The notes under the pieces: generated by a model
What the model saw: only the letters and a program-made list of their open reading frames with translations
Database searches by the model: none
Told to the model about the DNA's origin: nothing
Position numbers and translations under genes: made by a program
Shown here: positions 51,992-62,079 of the stretch, piece by piece
Layout of the letters: the number at the start of each line of letters is the position of its first letter
How positions within the stretch are numbered: the first letter of the stretch is position 1
Source: Chitinophaga sp.
Lineage (GTDB): Bacteria > Bacteroidota > Bacteroidia > Chitinophagales > Chitinophagaceae
Length of the DNA: 64,000 bases
NCBI RefSeq assembly: GCF_017745275.1
Contig: NZ_JAGHZS010000010.1
Span: 124,001-188,000, forward strand
Reading direction: 5' to 3'

Positions 51992-53146
51992 GTGAAGAAA
52001 AAACTGAAGGTAGCTGTATTGGCTGATGTGTCCCGGGCTTACGACCGGGACATGTTAGCTGGTGTTACCCATTTTAATAAGATCCACGATAAATTTATCT
52101 TCTTCCCCTTCACACCTAAATATATTCAGCATAACGACCAGGCGGCATTGATAGAACGGGTAATTGCCTGGAAACCTGACGGTGTTATTACCAGGGAGAT
52201 TGATGGATTTGAGAAGCTGCTCGACCTGGATGTCCCGTTAATCATCGCTCCCCATACTACTTTGTACAAGAACAAAATAAATTTATGGGGACACAATTGT
52301 GTAATAGGGAATGTGGCGGCTGAATATTTTATATCAAAAGGCTTCAGGAATTACGCCTTTTTTGGATTTAAAAACTTTCAATGGTCTTCGGAAAGGGAGG
52401 CTGCCTTTGTTAACCGGGTCAACGAAGCCGGGTATAGTGTGCAATCGCATATTTTCGACAGCAAGGCTTCATTATGGGAGCATTTATCCGCTAAATTAAC
52501 AGCGTGGTTGCCGCTGTTAGAGAAGCCATGCGCTGTATTTTCCGTAGCGGATGACCTGAATATCCACTTGTTGGCAGCAGCAAAAGAATTGGATGTAAAG
52601 GTGCCGGATGAATTGTCTGTACTGGGGGTGGATAATGATGTGCTGATTTGTGAGATGGCCAATCCAACATTATCCAGTATTGAGCATCATGTGCACCAGT
52701 CAGGGTTTGAAGCTGCTATGGCACTCAGCCGGTGGATGGAATACGGTGAGAAGCCGGCCGGCGATATTATCGTAGGGGGCGCAACGGTGATTACCAGGAA
52801 TTCTACCAGCGGGCTGGCCATAGATGATGAACAGACCCGCAATGCACTTCACTATATTGCCACCACAGCTTCTTCAAAGGATATATCAGTTGAGGACGTA
52901 GTTAATGTAACCACGCTATCCCGACGCGGGCTGGAGAAGCGTTTTCAACAGGTTATAAAATCCTCTATCCTTGATGAAATCAGGAAAGTGAGGATTAGGA
53001 GAATTAAGTTCCTGCTGGAAAATTCTGACCTTACTATTCAACAAATTGCTGTTGATATGAATTTCAATAACTCCGATAATATTACCAGGTACTTCCGGCA
53101 ACACGTAGGGTTAACCCCAAGAGACTACCGCAACCAATTCAGATAA
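51992..53146 (+). CDS. XylR-type AraC/LacI hybrid transcription regulator
   Basis: A 384-residue regulator starting at GTG 51992. Residues ~1-270 form a periplasmic-binding-protein-like sugar sensor (VAVLADVSRAYDRDMLAGV, PDELSVLGVDNDVLICEMAN). The C-terminal ~100 residues are an AraC-type double helix-turn-helix (LSRRGLEKRFQQVIKSSILD, then NNSDNITRYFRQHVGLTPRD). This is the XylR layout known for pentose sensing in gamma-proteobacteria. It likely senses a sugar released by this locus and controls the neighbouring transporter. Confidence 0.88.
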   Translation: MKKKLKVAVLADVSRAYDRDMLAGVTHFNKIHDKFIFFPFTPKYIQHNDQAALIERVIAWKPDGVITREIDGFEKLLDLDVPLIIAPHTTLYKNKINLWGHNCVIGNVAAEYFISKGFRNYAFFGFKNFQWSSEREAAFVNRVNEAGYSVQSHIFDSKASLWEHLSAKLTAWLPLLEKPCAVFSVADDLNIHLLAAAKELDVKVPDELSVLGVDNDVLICEMANPTLSSIEHHVHQSGFEAAMALSRWMEYGEKPAGDIIVGGATVITRNSTSGLAIDDEQTRNALHYIATTASSKDISVEDVVNVTTLSRRGLEKRFQQVIKSSILDEIRKVRIRRIKFLLENSDLTIQQIAVDMNFNNSDNITRYFRQHVGLTPRDYRNQFR

Positions 53147-53300
53147 GAGGTATACTACGATGTACGGGCCGTTCGCAAATTGACAGTTTTTATTCGCATA
53201 ATGACAGGCGGTATCGGGATTGTGTTTCATAATTTGCCTATATATAGTTTCACGTTTATCGCTTCCGGAATATATATTAATAGGGGTACCAAATTGTGTT

Positions 53301-54707
53301 ATGGAAAATTTAGCAACAAACAGTGCTGCCCGGGATAGTTATACGCCTGTGAAGGGCCAAGAGATGATCCATGAAAAAGTCAATATAAGATTCGTTCTGC
53401 TTGTAAGTGTAGTGGCGGCACTCGGAGGGCTCTTGTTCGGCTTTGATACTGCCATCATATCCGGGGCAATACCATATATCACTTCTTATTTTTTATTGGA
53501 TGAATATTGGCTGGGCTGGGCTGTAGGCGCTGTACTGATAGGTTGCGCCGGCGGAGCAATGGTTGCCGGAAAACTGGCGGATCAGTATGGCCGGCGATAT
53601 ACGCTCATCTTATGTTCGGTATTGTTTGCCATTTCCGGCGTTGGCGCGGGTTTGTCTACCAATTTGTCTATGTTCATCATCTTTCGTCTGATTGGTGGTA
53701 TTGGCGTGGGGGCGGCCGCAATGGTATCGCCTATGTACATTGCGGAAATGGCTCCGGCAAGCTGGAGAGGCCGTCTGGTGGCATGTTATCAGCTTGCCAT
53801 CGTATTTGGAATATTGATTGCCTATTTTTCCAGCTATATCTTTGATGGAATGGGAGCCCATAACTGGAGATGGATGTTCGCCTCACAGGCAGCTCCTGCA
53901 CTTCTGTTTTTTTTGATGTTATTCCTGGTACCTGAAACTCCCAGGTGGCTGATGATGCGGGGTAGGAAGGATGAGGCCAGAACCATTCTATGTAAAGTAT
54001 CTGCTGCCCGGTTAGTTGAAGCAGAGCTGGAGGTAATCAGCCGTAGTTTTGCAGCCGATGATCATGCTACATTAAAACAATTATTTAGCAGCAGTTATAA
54101 ACAGGTACTGTTTGCAGGTATCCTTGTCGCCGTTTTTCAACAGGTTACGGGTATCAATTCTATCATTTATTATGCACCGGTAATTTTTAAGGAAACGGGA
54201 CTGAATAGCTCGTCTTCATTAATGCAAACGATCATTATTGGCGTAGTCAATATCCTGGCAACTTTTGCAGCTATCGGGCTTGTAGACAGGATAGGGCGAA
54301 AAAAAATGCTGTTGATGGGGGCGTTGCTGATGGGGATTTCACTTGTTGCAATAGGTATGTGTTTTCAGTACCGGTATTTTGATCATTACATTGTACTGGT
54401 GTTTATGTTATTGTATGTGGCGTCTTTTGGTTGTACGCTGGGCGCAGTGGTATGGGTTTACCTGGCGGAAATATTCCCCAATTTAATCCGGGGGCTGGCG
54501 CTGTCTGTTGCTACCCTTGCTTTGTGGCTGGCTGACTTCCTGGTTACACTCACCTTTCCTGTTATGACGAAGCACCTGGGAACATCCTACACGATGTTTT
54601 GCTATGCCCTTTTATGTGTGTGTGCTTTTATTTTTATGTTTCTCCGGGTAAAAGAAACCAAAGGCCGTACACTCGAGGATATCGGGACTATGTTTACTCA
54701 AAAATAA
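53301..54707 (+). CDS. MFS sugar porter
   Basis: A 468-residue, twelve-helix transporter of the sugar porter family (XylE/GLUT type). Signatures are GGLLFGFDTAIISG in helix 1, DQYGRRYTL, PETPRWLMMRG, QQVTGINSIIYYAP in helix 7, DRIGRKKM, and VKETKGRTLEDI at the end. I chose ATG 53301; an in-frame ATG at 53220 would add a hydrophobic stretch not seen in the family, and 53364 is another possible start. It probably imports a monosaccharide with protons. The next gene starts 8 nt downstream. Confidence 0.92.
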   Translation: MENLATNSAARDSYTPVKGQEMIHEKVNIRFVLLVSVVAALGGLLFGFDTAIISGAIPYITSYFLLDEYWLGWAVGAVLIGCAGGAMVAGKLADQYGRRYTLILCSVLFAISGVGAGLSTNLSMFIIFRLIGGIGVGAAAMVSPMYIAEMAPASWRGRLVACYQLAIVFGILIAYFSSYIFDGMGAHNWRWMFASQAAPALLFFLMLFLVPETPRWLMMRGRKDEARTILCKVSAARLVEAELEVISRSFAADDHATLKQLFSSSYKQVLFAGILVAVFQQVTGINSIIYYAPVIFKETGLNSSSSLMQTIIIGVVNILATFAAIGLVDRIGRKKMLLMGALLMGISLVAIGMCFQYRYFDHYIVLVFMLLYVASFGCTLGAVVWVYLAEIFPNLIRGLALSVATLALWLADFLVTLTFPVMTKHLGTSYTMFCYALLCVCAFIFMFLRVKETKGRTLEDIGTMFTQK

Positions 54708-54715
54708 TTCAACTC

Positions 54716-55591
54716 ATGAATAAGGATCATGCAATGGTGAACGATGGCAGGGTAAGCCAGGAAAATAGCGCATTTTATACAGCTTACGGCTTCCTGGTGG
54801 CGGATGCTTTGCTCTCTGTAGAAGAAATTAATGCATTGCGAAAGGAAACGATTGCCATTTTCCGCGGTGAGCGCGGGCATGTGGAGGGACTGGTGGCTAT
54901 TAATAAAGATGAAAGTGCAGAGGATATTTTAAAGAAATATGTCGCGATCCATTTTCCGCATAAGATTTCAACTGTTATACGCGATAGTTTGTTTCATGAA
55001 CGAATCACCGGTATTTTGTCCAACATCGTCAGCCCTAATTTAAAATGCATGCAATCTATGTTGTTTGTGAAAGGGCCGGGAAAAGCAGGACAGTCCTGGC
55101 ACCAGGATGAATACTACATTCCAACACGCGACAGATCGCTGATCGGGGCATGGATAGCGATAGATGATGCCACGGTAGAAAATGGCTGTTTGTGGATTAT
55201 TCCCGGAAGACCAGGCTTTATCATGCCACGTGTGAAAAATGATAACAATGAATATGCAGATGTAGATACGGTGGATGTGACGGCATATAGCGATCAAATG
55301 ATACCTGTGGAAGTCAGGAGTGGAGCGGTTGTGTTTTTTAATGGGTACACGTTGCATAGCTCCCGGAGGAATAAAACAACAGATTGTTTTCGTACCGCTT
55401 TGGTAAACCATTATATGAGTGCAGAATCTATGTTGCCCTGGGATCAGGATGGGAAATTGCCGCCAACAGAAGATCTCAGGGATATTATTCTTGTTGCGGG
55501 CGAAGATCCATATGCCTGGAAAGGCATCACGGATGTAAATCAACCATATTTACGACCTGAAATTTTAAGAATCAAAGCAAATGATTTGTAA
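54716..55591 (+). CDS. phytanoyl-CoA dioxygenase-like enzyme
   Basis: A 291-residue Fe(II)/2-oxoglutarate oxygenase of the PhyH family. The iron ligands are the HxD in SWHQDEYYIP and a distal histidine in NGYTLHSSRRN, and the arginine following at TDCFRTALV could bind 2-oxoglutarate. DDATVENGCLWIIPGRP is the usual core block. Such enzymes hydroxylate small molecules, and the genes around suggest a sugar-like substrate. It sits between transporter and isomerase with very short gaps, so it is co-transcribed. Confidence 0.88.
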   Translation: MNKDHAMVNDGRVSQENSAFYTAYGFLVADALLSVEEINALRKETIAIFRGERGHVEGLVAINKDESAEDILKKYVAIHFPHKISTVIRDSLFHERITGILSNIVSPNLKCMQSMLFVKGPGKAGQSWHQDEYYIPTRDRSLIGAWIAIDDATVENGCLWIIPGRPGFIMPRVKNDNNEYADVDTVDVTAYSDQMIPVEVRSGAVVFFNGYTLHSSRRNKTTDCFRTALVNHYMSAESMLPWDQDGKLPPTEDLRDIILVAGEDPYAWKGITDVNQPYLRPEILRIKANDL

Positions 55592-55594
55592 ATA

Positions 55595-56401
55595 ATGAAG
55601 CGGATTCAATTTTATTGTCCAAGATGGGGAAGTGAAACATTATCGATTAGTTCATTCTGTCAGAAGGCGAAGGAGGAAGGCTATGATGGGATTGAATACG
55701 GTGTTCCGGTTACCGCTGCCACCGCTGAATTGGATGAAGCCTGGAATGTAGCGGAGAAGCTGGATATGAAAATTATTATCCAGCACTACGATACAGTGGA
55801 ATCTGATTTCTCCCGGCACTATGACCGTTATTGCGAATGGATTGCGAAAATTGAACCTTATCCGGCGGTGAAGGTGAATTCTCAAACTGGTAAGGACTAT
55901 TATTCATTTGAACAGAATTGTAAATTAATTGCCGCCGCTGCTGCATCGAACAAGCCTGTGCTTCATGAAACGCACCGGAATAAGTTTACATTCGCCGCTC
56001 ATATCACCCGTACCTACCTGGAGCAGTTACCTGAACTCCGGATTACGCTGGATGCTTCTCATTGGGTATGTGTAGCAGAATCATACCTGGAAGACCAGGA
56101 AGCCGTGATGCAGCTTGCAACAGAAAGAACGGATCACCTCCATGCGAGGGTAGGATACCCGGAAGGGCCGCAGGTACCCGATCCCAGAATAAAAGAGTGG
56201 GAGTATGCCTTGAACCGGCATTTGCATTGGTGGGATAAAGTAGTTGACAGGAAGAAGCAGGAAAATGAAATTTTGACCATTGCACCTGAGTTTGGACCGT
56301 ATCCCTATATGGTTCACGACCCGGTAACAGGACGTCCGGTTGCGGACCAATGGATGGTGAACGTGTATATGATGAATTTTCTGAAAGAACGCTATTATTA
56401 G
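55595..56401 (+). CDS. sugar phosphate isomerase/epimerase-like TIM barrel
   Basis: A 268-residue xylose isomerase-like barrel without signal peptide. Expected blocks are EGYDGIEYGVPV, HETHRNKFTFAA (metal or substrate histidines), LRITLDASHWVCVAE, and HLHARVGYPEGPQ with EFGPYPYM near the end. It begins 3 nt after the dioxygenase gene. It may process the product of that enzyme. Confidence 0.85.
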   Translation: MKRIQFYCPRWGSETLSISSFCQKAKEEGYDGIEYGVPVTAATAELDEAWNVAEKLDMKIIIQHYDTVESDFSRHYDRYCEWIAKIEPYPAVKVNSQTGKDYYSFEQNCKLIAAAAASNKPVLHETHRNKFTFAAHITRTYLEQLPELRITLDASHWVCVAESYLEDQEAVMQLATERTDHLHARVGYPEGPQVPDPRIKEWEYALNRHLHWWDKVVDRKKQENEILTIAPEFGPYPYMVHDPVTGRPVADQWMVNVYMMNFLKERYY

Positions 56402-56435
56402 TTTACCGTAAAATTTGATCCAAATAGGGCAAAGT

Positions 56436-58364
56436 ATGAAAAGATTAATTGTTGTGCTGTTGTTGGCTGTGATTGTAACGAATGCTGATGCACAGAAGTC
56501 AGCTGGCCATAAAGGCAGGGAATACCATGTAGCTGTAAATGGGAGTGACTCAAATGATGGGGACATTAATAAACCATTTAAGACAATTATGATGGCTGCC
56601 AGTGCAGCAATGCCTGGTGATGTTATTACCGTTCATGGTGGTGTATACCGGGAAGAAATTGTACCGCCGCGTGGTGGCAGCGCAGAGAACGAGAGAATCA
56701 CTTACGCTGCGGCAAAAGGTGAGAAGGTAGAAATAAAGGGATCAGAAATTGTCAAAGGTTGGAAGAAACTTACGAATGATACCTGGGAACTGAAGCTACC
56801 TAACAGCTTCTTCGGAAAATTCAATCCATTTAAAGCGCTCATCAGCGGCGACTGGTTCACTCCAACGCCAAAGGAAAGAAAATACCACCGGGGGGCCGTT
56901 TATTTGAATGGCGACTGGTTAATGGAGGCTGCATCTGCAGATGAAGTAATGAAGCCGGCTGATAAAAAGAACCAGTTGTGGTGGGGAGATGTGGACAGTA
57001 TTACCACTACCATCCGTGCGCAATTCAAAGACGTTGATCCAAATAGGGAGATGGTAGAAGTTAATGTCAGACAAACCGTATTCTACCCCGATAAACCTTT
57101 TATCAATTTCATCACAGTAAGAGGTTTTATTATGGAACATGCAGCTACCAATTGGGCGCCGCCTACAGCAGGACAAATGGGTTTAATTGGAACGCATTGG
57201 AGCAGGGGCTGGATCATAGAAAATAATACAGTGCAATATTCAAAATGTGTAGGCATTTCGCTGGGTAAGTATGGAGACGAGTTTGATAATCGTGATACCG
57301 AATCGGCGGAAGGTTATGTGGGGACTATTAAACGTGCGCTGTCGTTCGGTTGGAACAAAGGTACCGTAGGTGGCCACCTGGTGCGGAATAATCATGTTGC
57401 CTACTGTGAGCAGGCGGGCATTGTAGGAAGTATGGGTTGCTCATTCAGTACTGTTACGGGCAACAGTATTCATGATATCCATGTACGTAAGCTGTTTACC
57501 GGCGCGGAGATGGCAGCCATAAAATTTCACGGGGCAATTGATGTGCAAATTTCAGGGAACCACATCTATCGCAGCTGCCTGGGAATTTGGCTGGATTGGA
57601 TGGCGCAGGGAGCGCAGATTAAATCGAACCTGATGCACGACAATGAAAATGATATTTTCATTGAGGTATGTCATGGTCCTACTTTAGTGAGCAATAATAT
57701 CCTGTTATCCAAACAGAATGTTTACCTGAATTCCAGTGGTATAGCCTTAGTACATAATCTTTTTAGCGGTGAGATAGGAGCCATTAGTTATGATGGAAGA
57801 TTGACGCCGTATCAGCTTCCGCACTCCACCTATATGGCAAACCTGCATGATAATCCCGGTGGTGATGTACAGTTTTTAAACAACCTGTTTGTAGGACAGG
57901 CCAATGTAAGCCAGTATTCCGAGGCATTCCTGCCGGTTGTTTTCAAAGGAAATGTATATACTAAAGGTACAGTTCGGGCTACTGGTCTGAAAGGGGAGAA
58001 AAGCAAAGGGGAGATGAATGAAAATGCAAAGCAGCTGTTGAAGCGTTACAAAGCACAGCCTGCTGCTGAAACGGATATCCTGGTGAAAAGCGAATTCGAT
58101 CCAGGTGTTTCTCTGCAGCAGAAAGGGAAGGATTTTTTCCTGGAAATTTCGACAGATAAAGAATGGCTTTCGCAGAAGAGAACTGTTATAACCACTACTA
58201 CGCTTACGAAGGCTGTTGTCCCGGATCTCCCTTTCGAAAACACGGATGGTTCTGTACTACGTATAGACACCGATTTTACCGGGAAGAAACGGAATGCTGG
58301 AAATCCATCTCCCGGACCATTTGAAATAACAGGCACCGGAAAACAAAGCATAAAGGTTTGGTAA
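56436..58364 (+). CDS. secreted right-handed beta-helix protein
   Basis: A 642-residue exported protein. The ATG at 56436 starts a signal peptide (KRLIVVLLLAVIVTNADAQ). The DUF1565-type opening EYHVAVNGSDSNDGDINKPF leads into a right-handed parallel beta-helix with coils such as HLVRNNHVAYCEQAGIVGS and INSNDI-like steps (YRSCLGIWLDWMA, NLMHDNENDIFIEV). The family includes polysaccharide lyases and GH141-type hydrolases; catalytic residues cannot be set from sequence alone. It probably acts on a polysaccharide upstream of the import and conversion steps. Confidence 0.82.
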   Translation: MKRLIVVLLLAVIVTNADAQKSAGHKGREYHVAVNGSDSNDGDINKPFKTIMMAASAAMPGDVITVHGGVYREEIVPPRGGSAENERITYAAAKGEKVEIKGSEIVKGWKKLTNDTWELKLPNSFFGKFNPFKALISGDWFTPTPKERKYHRGAVYLNGDWLMEAASADEVMKPADKKNQLWWGDVDSITTTIRAQFKDVDPNREMVEVNVRQTVFYPDKPFINFITVRGFIMEHAATNWAPPTAGQMGLIGTHWSRGWIIENNTVQYSKCVGISLGKYGDEFDNRDTESAEGYVGTIKRALSFGWNKGTVGGHLVRNNHVAYCEQAGIVGSMGCSFSTVTGNSIHDIHVRKLFTGAEMAAIKFHGAIDVQISGNHIYRSCLGIWLDWMAQGAQIKSNLMHDNENDIFIEVCHGPTLVSNNILLSKQNVYLNSSGIALVHNLFSGEIGAISYDGRLTPYQLPHSTYMANLHDNPGGDVQFLNNLFVGQANVSQYSEAFLPVVFKGNVYTKGTVRATGLKGEKSKGEMNENAKQLLKRYKAQPAAETDILVKSEFDPGVSLQQKGKDFFLEISTDKEWLSQKRTVITTTTLTKAVVPDLPFENTDGSVLRIDTDFTGKKRNAGNPSPGPFEITGTGKQSIKVW

Positions 58365-58422
58365 GCATATCTCGAAAAAATTGAATCAGAAGATCGCATA
58401 TCAGATAAGCTACTGTGGTATT

Positions 58423-59277
58423 CTATTTTAGCCGGGCAGTATTGAGTAAAAACATTTTTTTGTATTGAGAGGGAGATGATTGATGGTATTGCTTGAACTT
58501 CCTGTGAAAGAAGGCCAGGCTCCCAAATCCACAGGAATAGGCAATTTCAGAAACAGACATGCTACTGTCAATAAGAAGTTTGCAGGCCATAGTAAGACGA
58601 TACTCTGTAAGATAGGTGAAAAATGCTTTTTTCATCGTTTGACTAAAAAACCTGGAGAATGATTCCTCCCGCATGTTGCACAGGGTAGATACTTCCAGAA
58701 GCGTGATAGGTTGGTGATAATGAGATTTAACATAGCCGATTATTTTTTCGATTCTCTGATTGGTTTGCGTATTAAACTCATCGGCGAAGCTTAGTTCGCA
58801 AATACGTTGTGCAGGTGAGCGGGATAGTTCTTTCAGCAAATCCAGCAACAGGATGTACCTGCTGAGCGGATCCGAATGAACAATGGTAAGGAGCCGCTGT
58901 TCCAGGCCGGTAAACAAGCTGGCATCGAATAGGATGCCCCGGCTGGAACGGGCTAATAATTCAGTAATTGCCTGGAATTCCGGCAAATCGGGAAACAGGC
59001 TGTCATTCCATTGAATGACTATTGAATGAGCTATATCAACATGGTTATCCGGATTTATCCAGCAGTGGGGTACATTTCCTTTAAGAAGTACAAAATCGCC
59101 GGCTTCAAAGGTATTTACCTGGTTTCCAACATACCTTAAACCTTTGCTGCTTCCGATGTAGGTTAATTCATTCTCGGGATGAATATGCCAGGGGGCATCA
59201 AATGCTTTGTCCCGGTATTCAAATGCATGAATGGAGTACCCATTCGGAGGTGAGATATGTTCGAACTGTGCTTTCAT
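58423..59277 (-). CDS. AraC-family regulator with cupin domain
   Basis: A 284-residue regulator. The N-terminal cupin sensor has PWHIHPENELTYIGSSKGLR and LLKGNVPHCWINPDNH. The C-terminal HTH pair is ITLLEVSTLCNMREESFSRF and VSEIAYSCGFGSLAFFHRKF. I chose ATG 59277 because the sensor begins there; the open frame continues to 59406 with hydrophobic, unlike-family sequence. It is divergent from the dioxygenase gene at 59407 and may control it. Confidence 0.87.
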   Translation of the reverse strand: MKAQFEHISPPNGYSIHAFEYRDKAFDAPWHIHPENELTYIGSSKGLRYVGNQVNTFEAGDFVLLKGNVPHCWINPDNHVDIAHSIVIQWNDSLFPDLPEFQAITELLARSSRGILFDASLFTGLEQRLLTIVHSDPLSRYILLLDLLKELSRSPAQRICELSFADEFNTQTNQRIEKIIGYVKSHYHQPITLLEVSTLCNMREESFSRFFSQTMKKAFFTYLTEYRLTMACKLLIDSSMSVSEIAYSCGFGSLAFFHRKFKQYHQSSPSQYKKMFLLNTARLK

Positions 59278-59406
59278 ATACGTGATTACCCTGGCTTTTG
59301 TTGCGATGACAAAATAGGATACAATTTGGTTATAATAGTTGCCTCTTTTTAAAAGAGAGCCGGTTAATTTCGTGTGGAATAAAATTAAAAATAAAACTCG
59401 AAACAT

Positions 59407-60321
59407 ATGGGTTTGTCCAGAGATCTTGCTGATTACAACTATTTGGTGTCGGATTTATTTGAAGCGCCAAAGTCCCTCGAAGAATGGGAGTCTTACAAGC
59501 TGACAGCCGAACAAGTATCTTATTTTAACGAGTATGGTTATCTCTCCAATGTTAAATTACTTGATGAGTGGCAGGTAGATTGGCTGAACCGGGAGTTGGC
59601 GGAGATCCAGGACCCGAAACATCCCAAACACGATTTGTTTTATGAATTTCATTCGAATGAGTCGACAGATCCGAATACAGTGATTTTTCATTCCCTTGGT
59701 CATTGGAGGATTACACCTGGTTTTCACGATATACTATGGAATCCGGCATTTGTAATGGCGGCAAGTCAGTTGCTGGGGAATGTAGCTGTCCGCTTCTGGC
59801 ATGATCAGTTATTTTGTAAACCAGCTAAACATGGAGGAGTGGTGGCATGGCATCAGGATTATTCTTATTGGACAAGAACAGTTCCTATGAATCATTTAAC
59901 CTGTTGGGTGGGGCTTGATGATGCATCCAGAGAGAATGGTTGTTTGCATTATATTCCGCAAAGCCACCGTTGGGGGTTGCTGGAAAGACCCGTTTTAACA
60001 GGAGAAATGGATGATTTAAAGGGAATGTTGAGTGAAGCGCAAAAGCAGGCGTTTCATCCGGTACCCATTGAAATGAAGAAAGGATATGCTTCGTTTCATC
60101 ATCCATTATTGGTGCATGGGTCGTATGAAAATTTTTCAGACCGCAGCCGGCGGGCATTTGTATTGAATGTTTTTGCAGATGGGGTAGTGTCAGATACTGA
60201 TGAACCTGTATTGAAAGGCGTATCACCCGTTGCTGTTGGCCACAAAATGGAAGGAAAGTTTTTCCCGGTAATCTATGATCCTCTTCATGTAGCTGGCGAC
60301 AATTCTTCATCAGGTCAGTAG
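59407..60321 (+). CDS. second phytanoyl-CoA dioxygenase-like enzyme
   Basis: A 304-residue PhyH-type Fe(II)/2-oxoglutarate oxygenase. The HxD motif is in VVAWHQDYSYWTR, the distal histidine in HHPLLVHGSYENFSD, and DRSRRAFVLNVFA carries the likely 2-oxoglutarate arginine. DDASRENGCLHYIPQSHRWG is the central block. It is not a close copy of the enzyme at 54716, so the two may act on different substrates or steps. AraC-type regulators flank it on both sides. Confidence 0.88.
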   Translation: MGLSRDLADYNYLVSDLFEAPKSLEEWESYKLTAEQVSYFNEYGYLSNVKLLDEWQVDWLNRELAEIQDPKHPKHDLFYEFHSNESTDPNTVIFHSLGHWRITPGFHDILWNPAFVMAASQLLGNVAVRFWHDQLFCKPAKHGGVVAWHQDYSYWTRTVPMNHLTCWVGLDDASRENGCLHYIPQSHRWGLLERPVLTGEMDDLKGMLSEAQKQAFHPVPIEMKKGYASFHHPLLVHGSYENFSDRSRRAFVLNVFADGVVSDTDEPVLKGVSPVAVGHKMEGKFFPVIYDPLHVAGDNSSSGQ

Positions 60322-60397
60322 GAATTGGAACGCCGGAAGTGTAAAGGTTTTTTGGGGCATTATTTTGTTCGCAGCCGTTAATGTTAATTTATAGCTA

Positions 60398-61300
60398 ATG
60401 AAGTATTTGTATGAAAAATTCACATCTCCTGCAGATCAATCTTTGACTATCAGAACAGAGATACTGGAGATGAAAGAGACCGATATATTTAAATGTCATG
60501 CCAATTTTAAAATAGTATTACTGGAAAACTGTATTGGTAAACGGTTTATTGGGGATCATATAGATGATTTTGAAGGTCCGGAGCTGGTGTTACTTGGCAG
60601 GTATCTGCCACACTATTGGCAGTATAGTGGCGTACATGATTCCAACCTGTTACCCATGGCTAGTGTGGTACATTTTTCTCCTGATTTCCTGGGTAAAGAG
60701 TTGCTGGAAAAACCTGAAGCCAAAGAACTGAGTGATTTGTTATGTGCAGCTGCAAGGGGAATTGTATTTACAGGAGATACAATTGGCCATGCCAGATTTA
60801 TCTTACAGCAGATGCTGCGTGAAAAAGGATTTGGCAGGATGGCCTGGATGGCGCAGTTGTTAAATGTATTGATGCGCTCCGGGAACCACAAAGTATTATC
60901 TTCTCCTTACTTTAATCTGGAGGAAACATCTGTTGACGGACAGAAAATAAACAAGGTTTTTGACTATATATACAAAAATTTCCGGAACGAAATTACGCTT
61001 CGTGAGGTGGCAGCGATAGTCCCAATGTCCAGCAATGCTTTTTGTCGCTTCTTTAAACAAAAGACTAATAAAACGCTTTCAGATACTATCAAGGAAGTAC
61101 GGATCACACATGCTGCGAAATTAATATTGGCGGGTATGTACAACGTATCGGAAGCTTGCTATAACAGTGGGTATAATAATCTATCCAATTTTAACAAGCA
61201 CTTTAAAGAATTGAAAGGGCTCTCTCCAAGGAATTTTATAAAGAAATATAAAGGACCGGGATTAAAGGTGGAGGCCAGTAACAATGTGATGCAATATTGA
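60398..61300 (+). CDS. AraC-family regulator
   Basis: A 300-residue regulator. The N-terminal region keeps an AraC-sensor outline (FEGPELVLLGRYLPHYWQYS), with few metal-type histidines. The C-terminal HTH pair is clear: ITLREVAAIVPMSSNAFCRF, then VSEACYNSGYNNLSNFNKHF and LKGLSPRNFIKKY. It follows the dioxygenase gene by 76 nt. Its effector is unknown. Confidence 0.86.
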   Translation: MKYLYEKFTSPADQSLTIRTEILEMKETDIFKCHANFKIVLLENCIGKRFIGDHIDDFEGPELVLLGRYLPHYWQYSGVHDSNLLPMASVVHFSPDFLGKELLEKPEAKELSDLLCAAARGIVFTGDTIGHARFILQQMLREKGFGRMAWMAQLLNVLMRSGNHKVLSSPYFNLEETSVDGQKINKVFDYIYKNFRNEITLREVAAIVPMSSNAFCRFFKQKTNKTLSDTIKEVRITHAAKLILAGMYNVSEACYNSGYNNLSNFNKHFKELKGLSPRNFIKKYKGPGLKVEASNNVMQY

Positions 61301-61385
61301 CCAATATTGCCGCTATTTTTGCCTTTCCGCTCCGGGTGGCATACAGATAATATATTTGGCGGATCATTGAAAGGGGCCAACGGGA

Positions 61386-61985
61386 TTGTCAACCAATTAT
61401 ATAAATAACGAAAAAGAGTTTGTGCTGCAGATAGCGTCTGGCAGCGAATCAGCATTTGCTGAATTTTTCTCCTACTATTATCCACAGTTATTTTCTTTGG
61501 TTCGTCGTTTTTCGCTTAACGACGAAGATGTGCGGGAGGCACTTCAGGAAACCTTCCTCCAGGTATGGTTACAACGGGATATGCTGGTAGATATCCAGAA
61601 TATGAGAGGATGGCTTTTGCGTATAGCAACACGGCAATGCCGGGCTGTATTGAGGAAAAACCTGGTAGTGCAACGCAGTGAGAATATGGTATATGAAAAT
61701 GAATTGTTTGAAAGTCAGACAACGCCCGTATCTGATCCAACTACTATCGCTGAATTATCGAAACTGGTCAGGGATGCAGTCATGCAGATGCCTGAACAAC
61801 GCCGGCGTATTTATCAGCTGAGTCGGGAAGAAGGTTTGAAGCCTTCTGAAATCGCTGTGCATTTATCTCTCTCCGTTAGTACTGTCAAAAATACATTGGT
61901 TACAGCGCTTAAGCAGATCCGGGATCATTTGGCGCGGGCGGGCTATCCATTGCCATGGCTGCTACTTTGCTGGCTGTTTCTTTGA
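61386..61985 (+). CDS. ECF RNA polymerase sigma factor
   Basis: A 199-residue sigma-70 family factor of the ECF group found beside Bacteroidota FecR/SusC loci. Region 2 is SAFAEFFSYYYPQLFSLVRR ... EALQETFLQVWLQRD, and region 4 is MPEQRRRIYQLSREEGLKPS ... SVSTVKNTLVTALKQIR. The first usable codon in frame is TTG at 61386; no ATG lies near, so the start is uncertain. The tail is hydrophobic (PLPWLLLCWLFL), common in this subgroup. It is probably held inactive by the FecR protein. Confidence 0.88.
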   Translation: MSTNYINNEKEFVLQIASGSESAFAEFFSYYYPQLFSLVRRFSLNDEDVREALQETFLQVWLQRDMLVDIQNMRGWLLRIATRQCRAVLRKNLVVQRSENMVYENELFESQTTPVSDPTTIAELSKLVRDAVMQMPEQRRRIYQLSREEGLKPSEIAVHLSLSVSTVKNTLVTALKQIRDHLARAGYPLPWLLLCWLFL

Positions 61986-62079
61986 GTAAACACCTCACAT
62001 AGGGAGGCTTTAAGTTTTTTTTTGACAGGATTAGTACGTTTGCTTTCTCCGCGCCACTTTAATTATTGAATGCTGTGTT

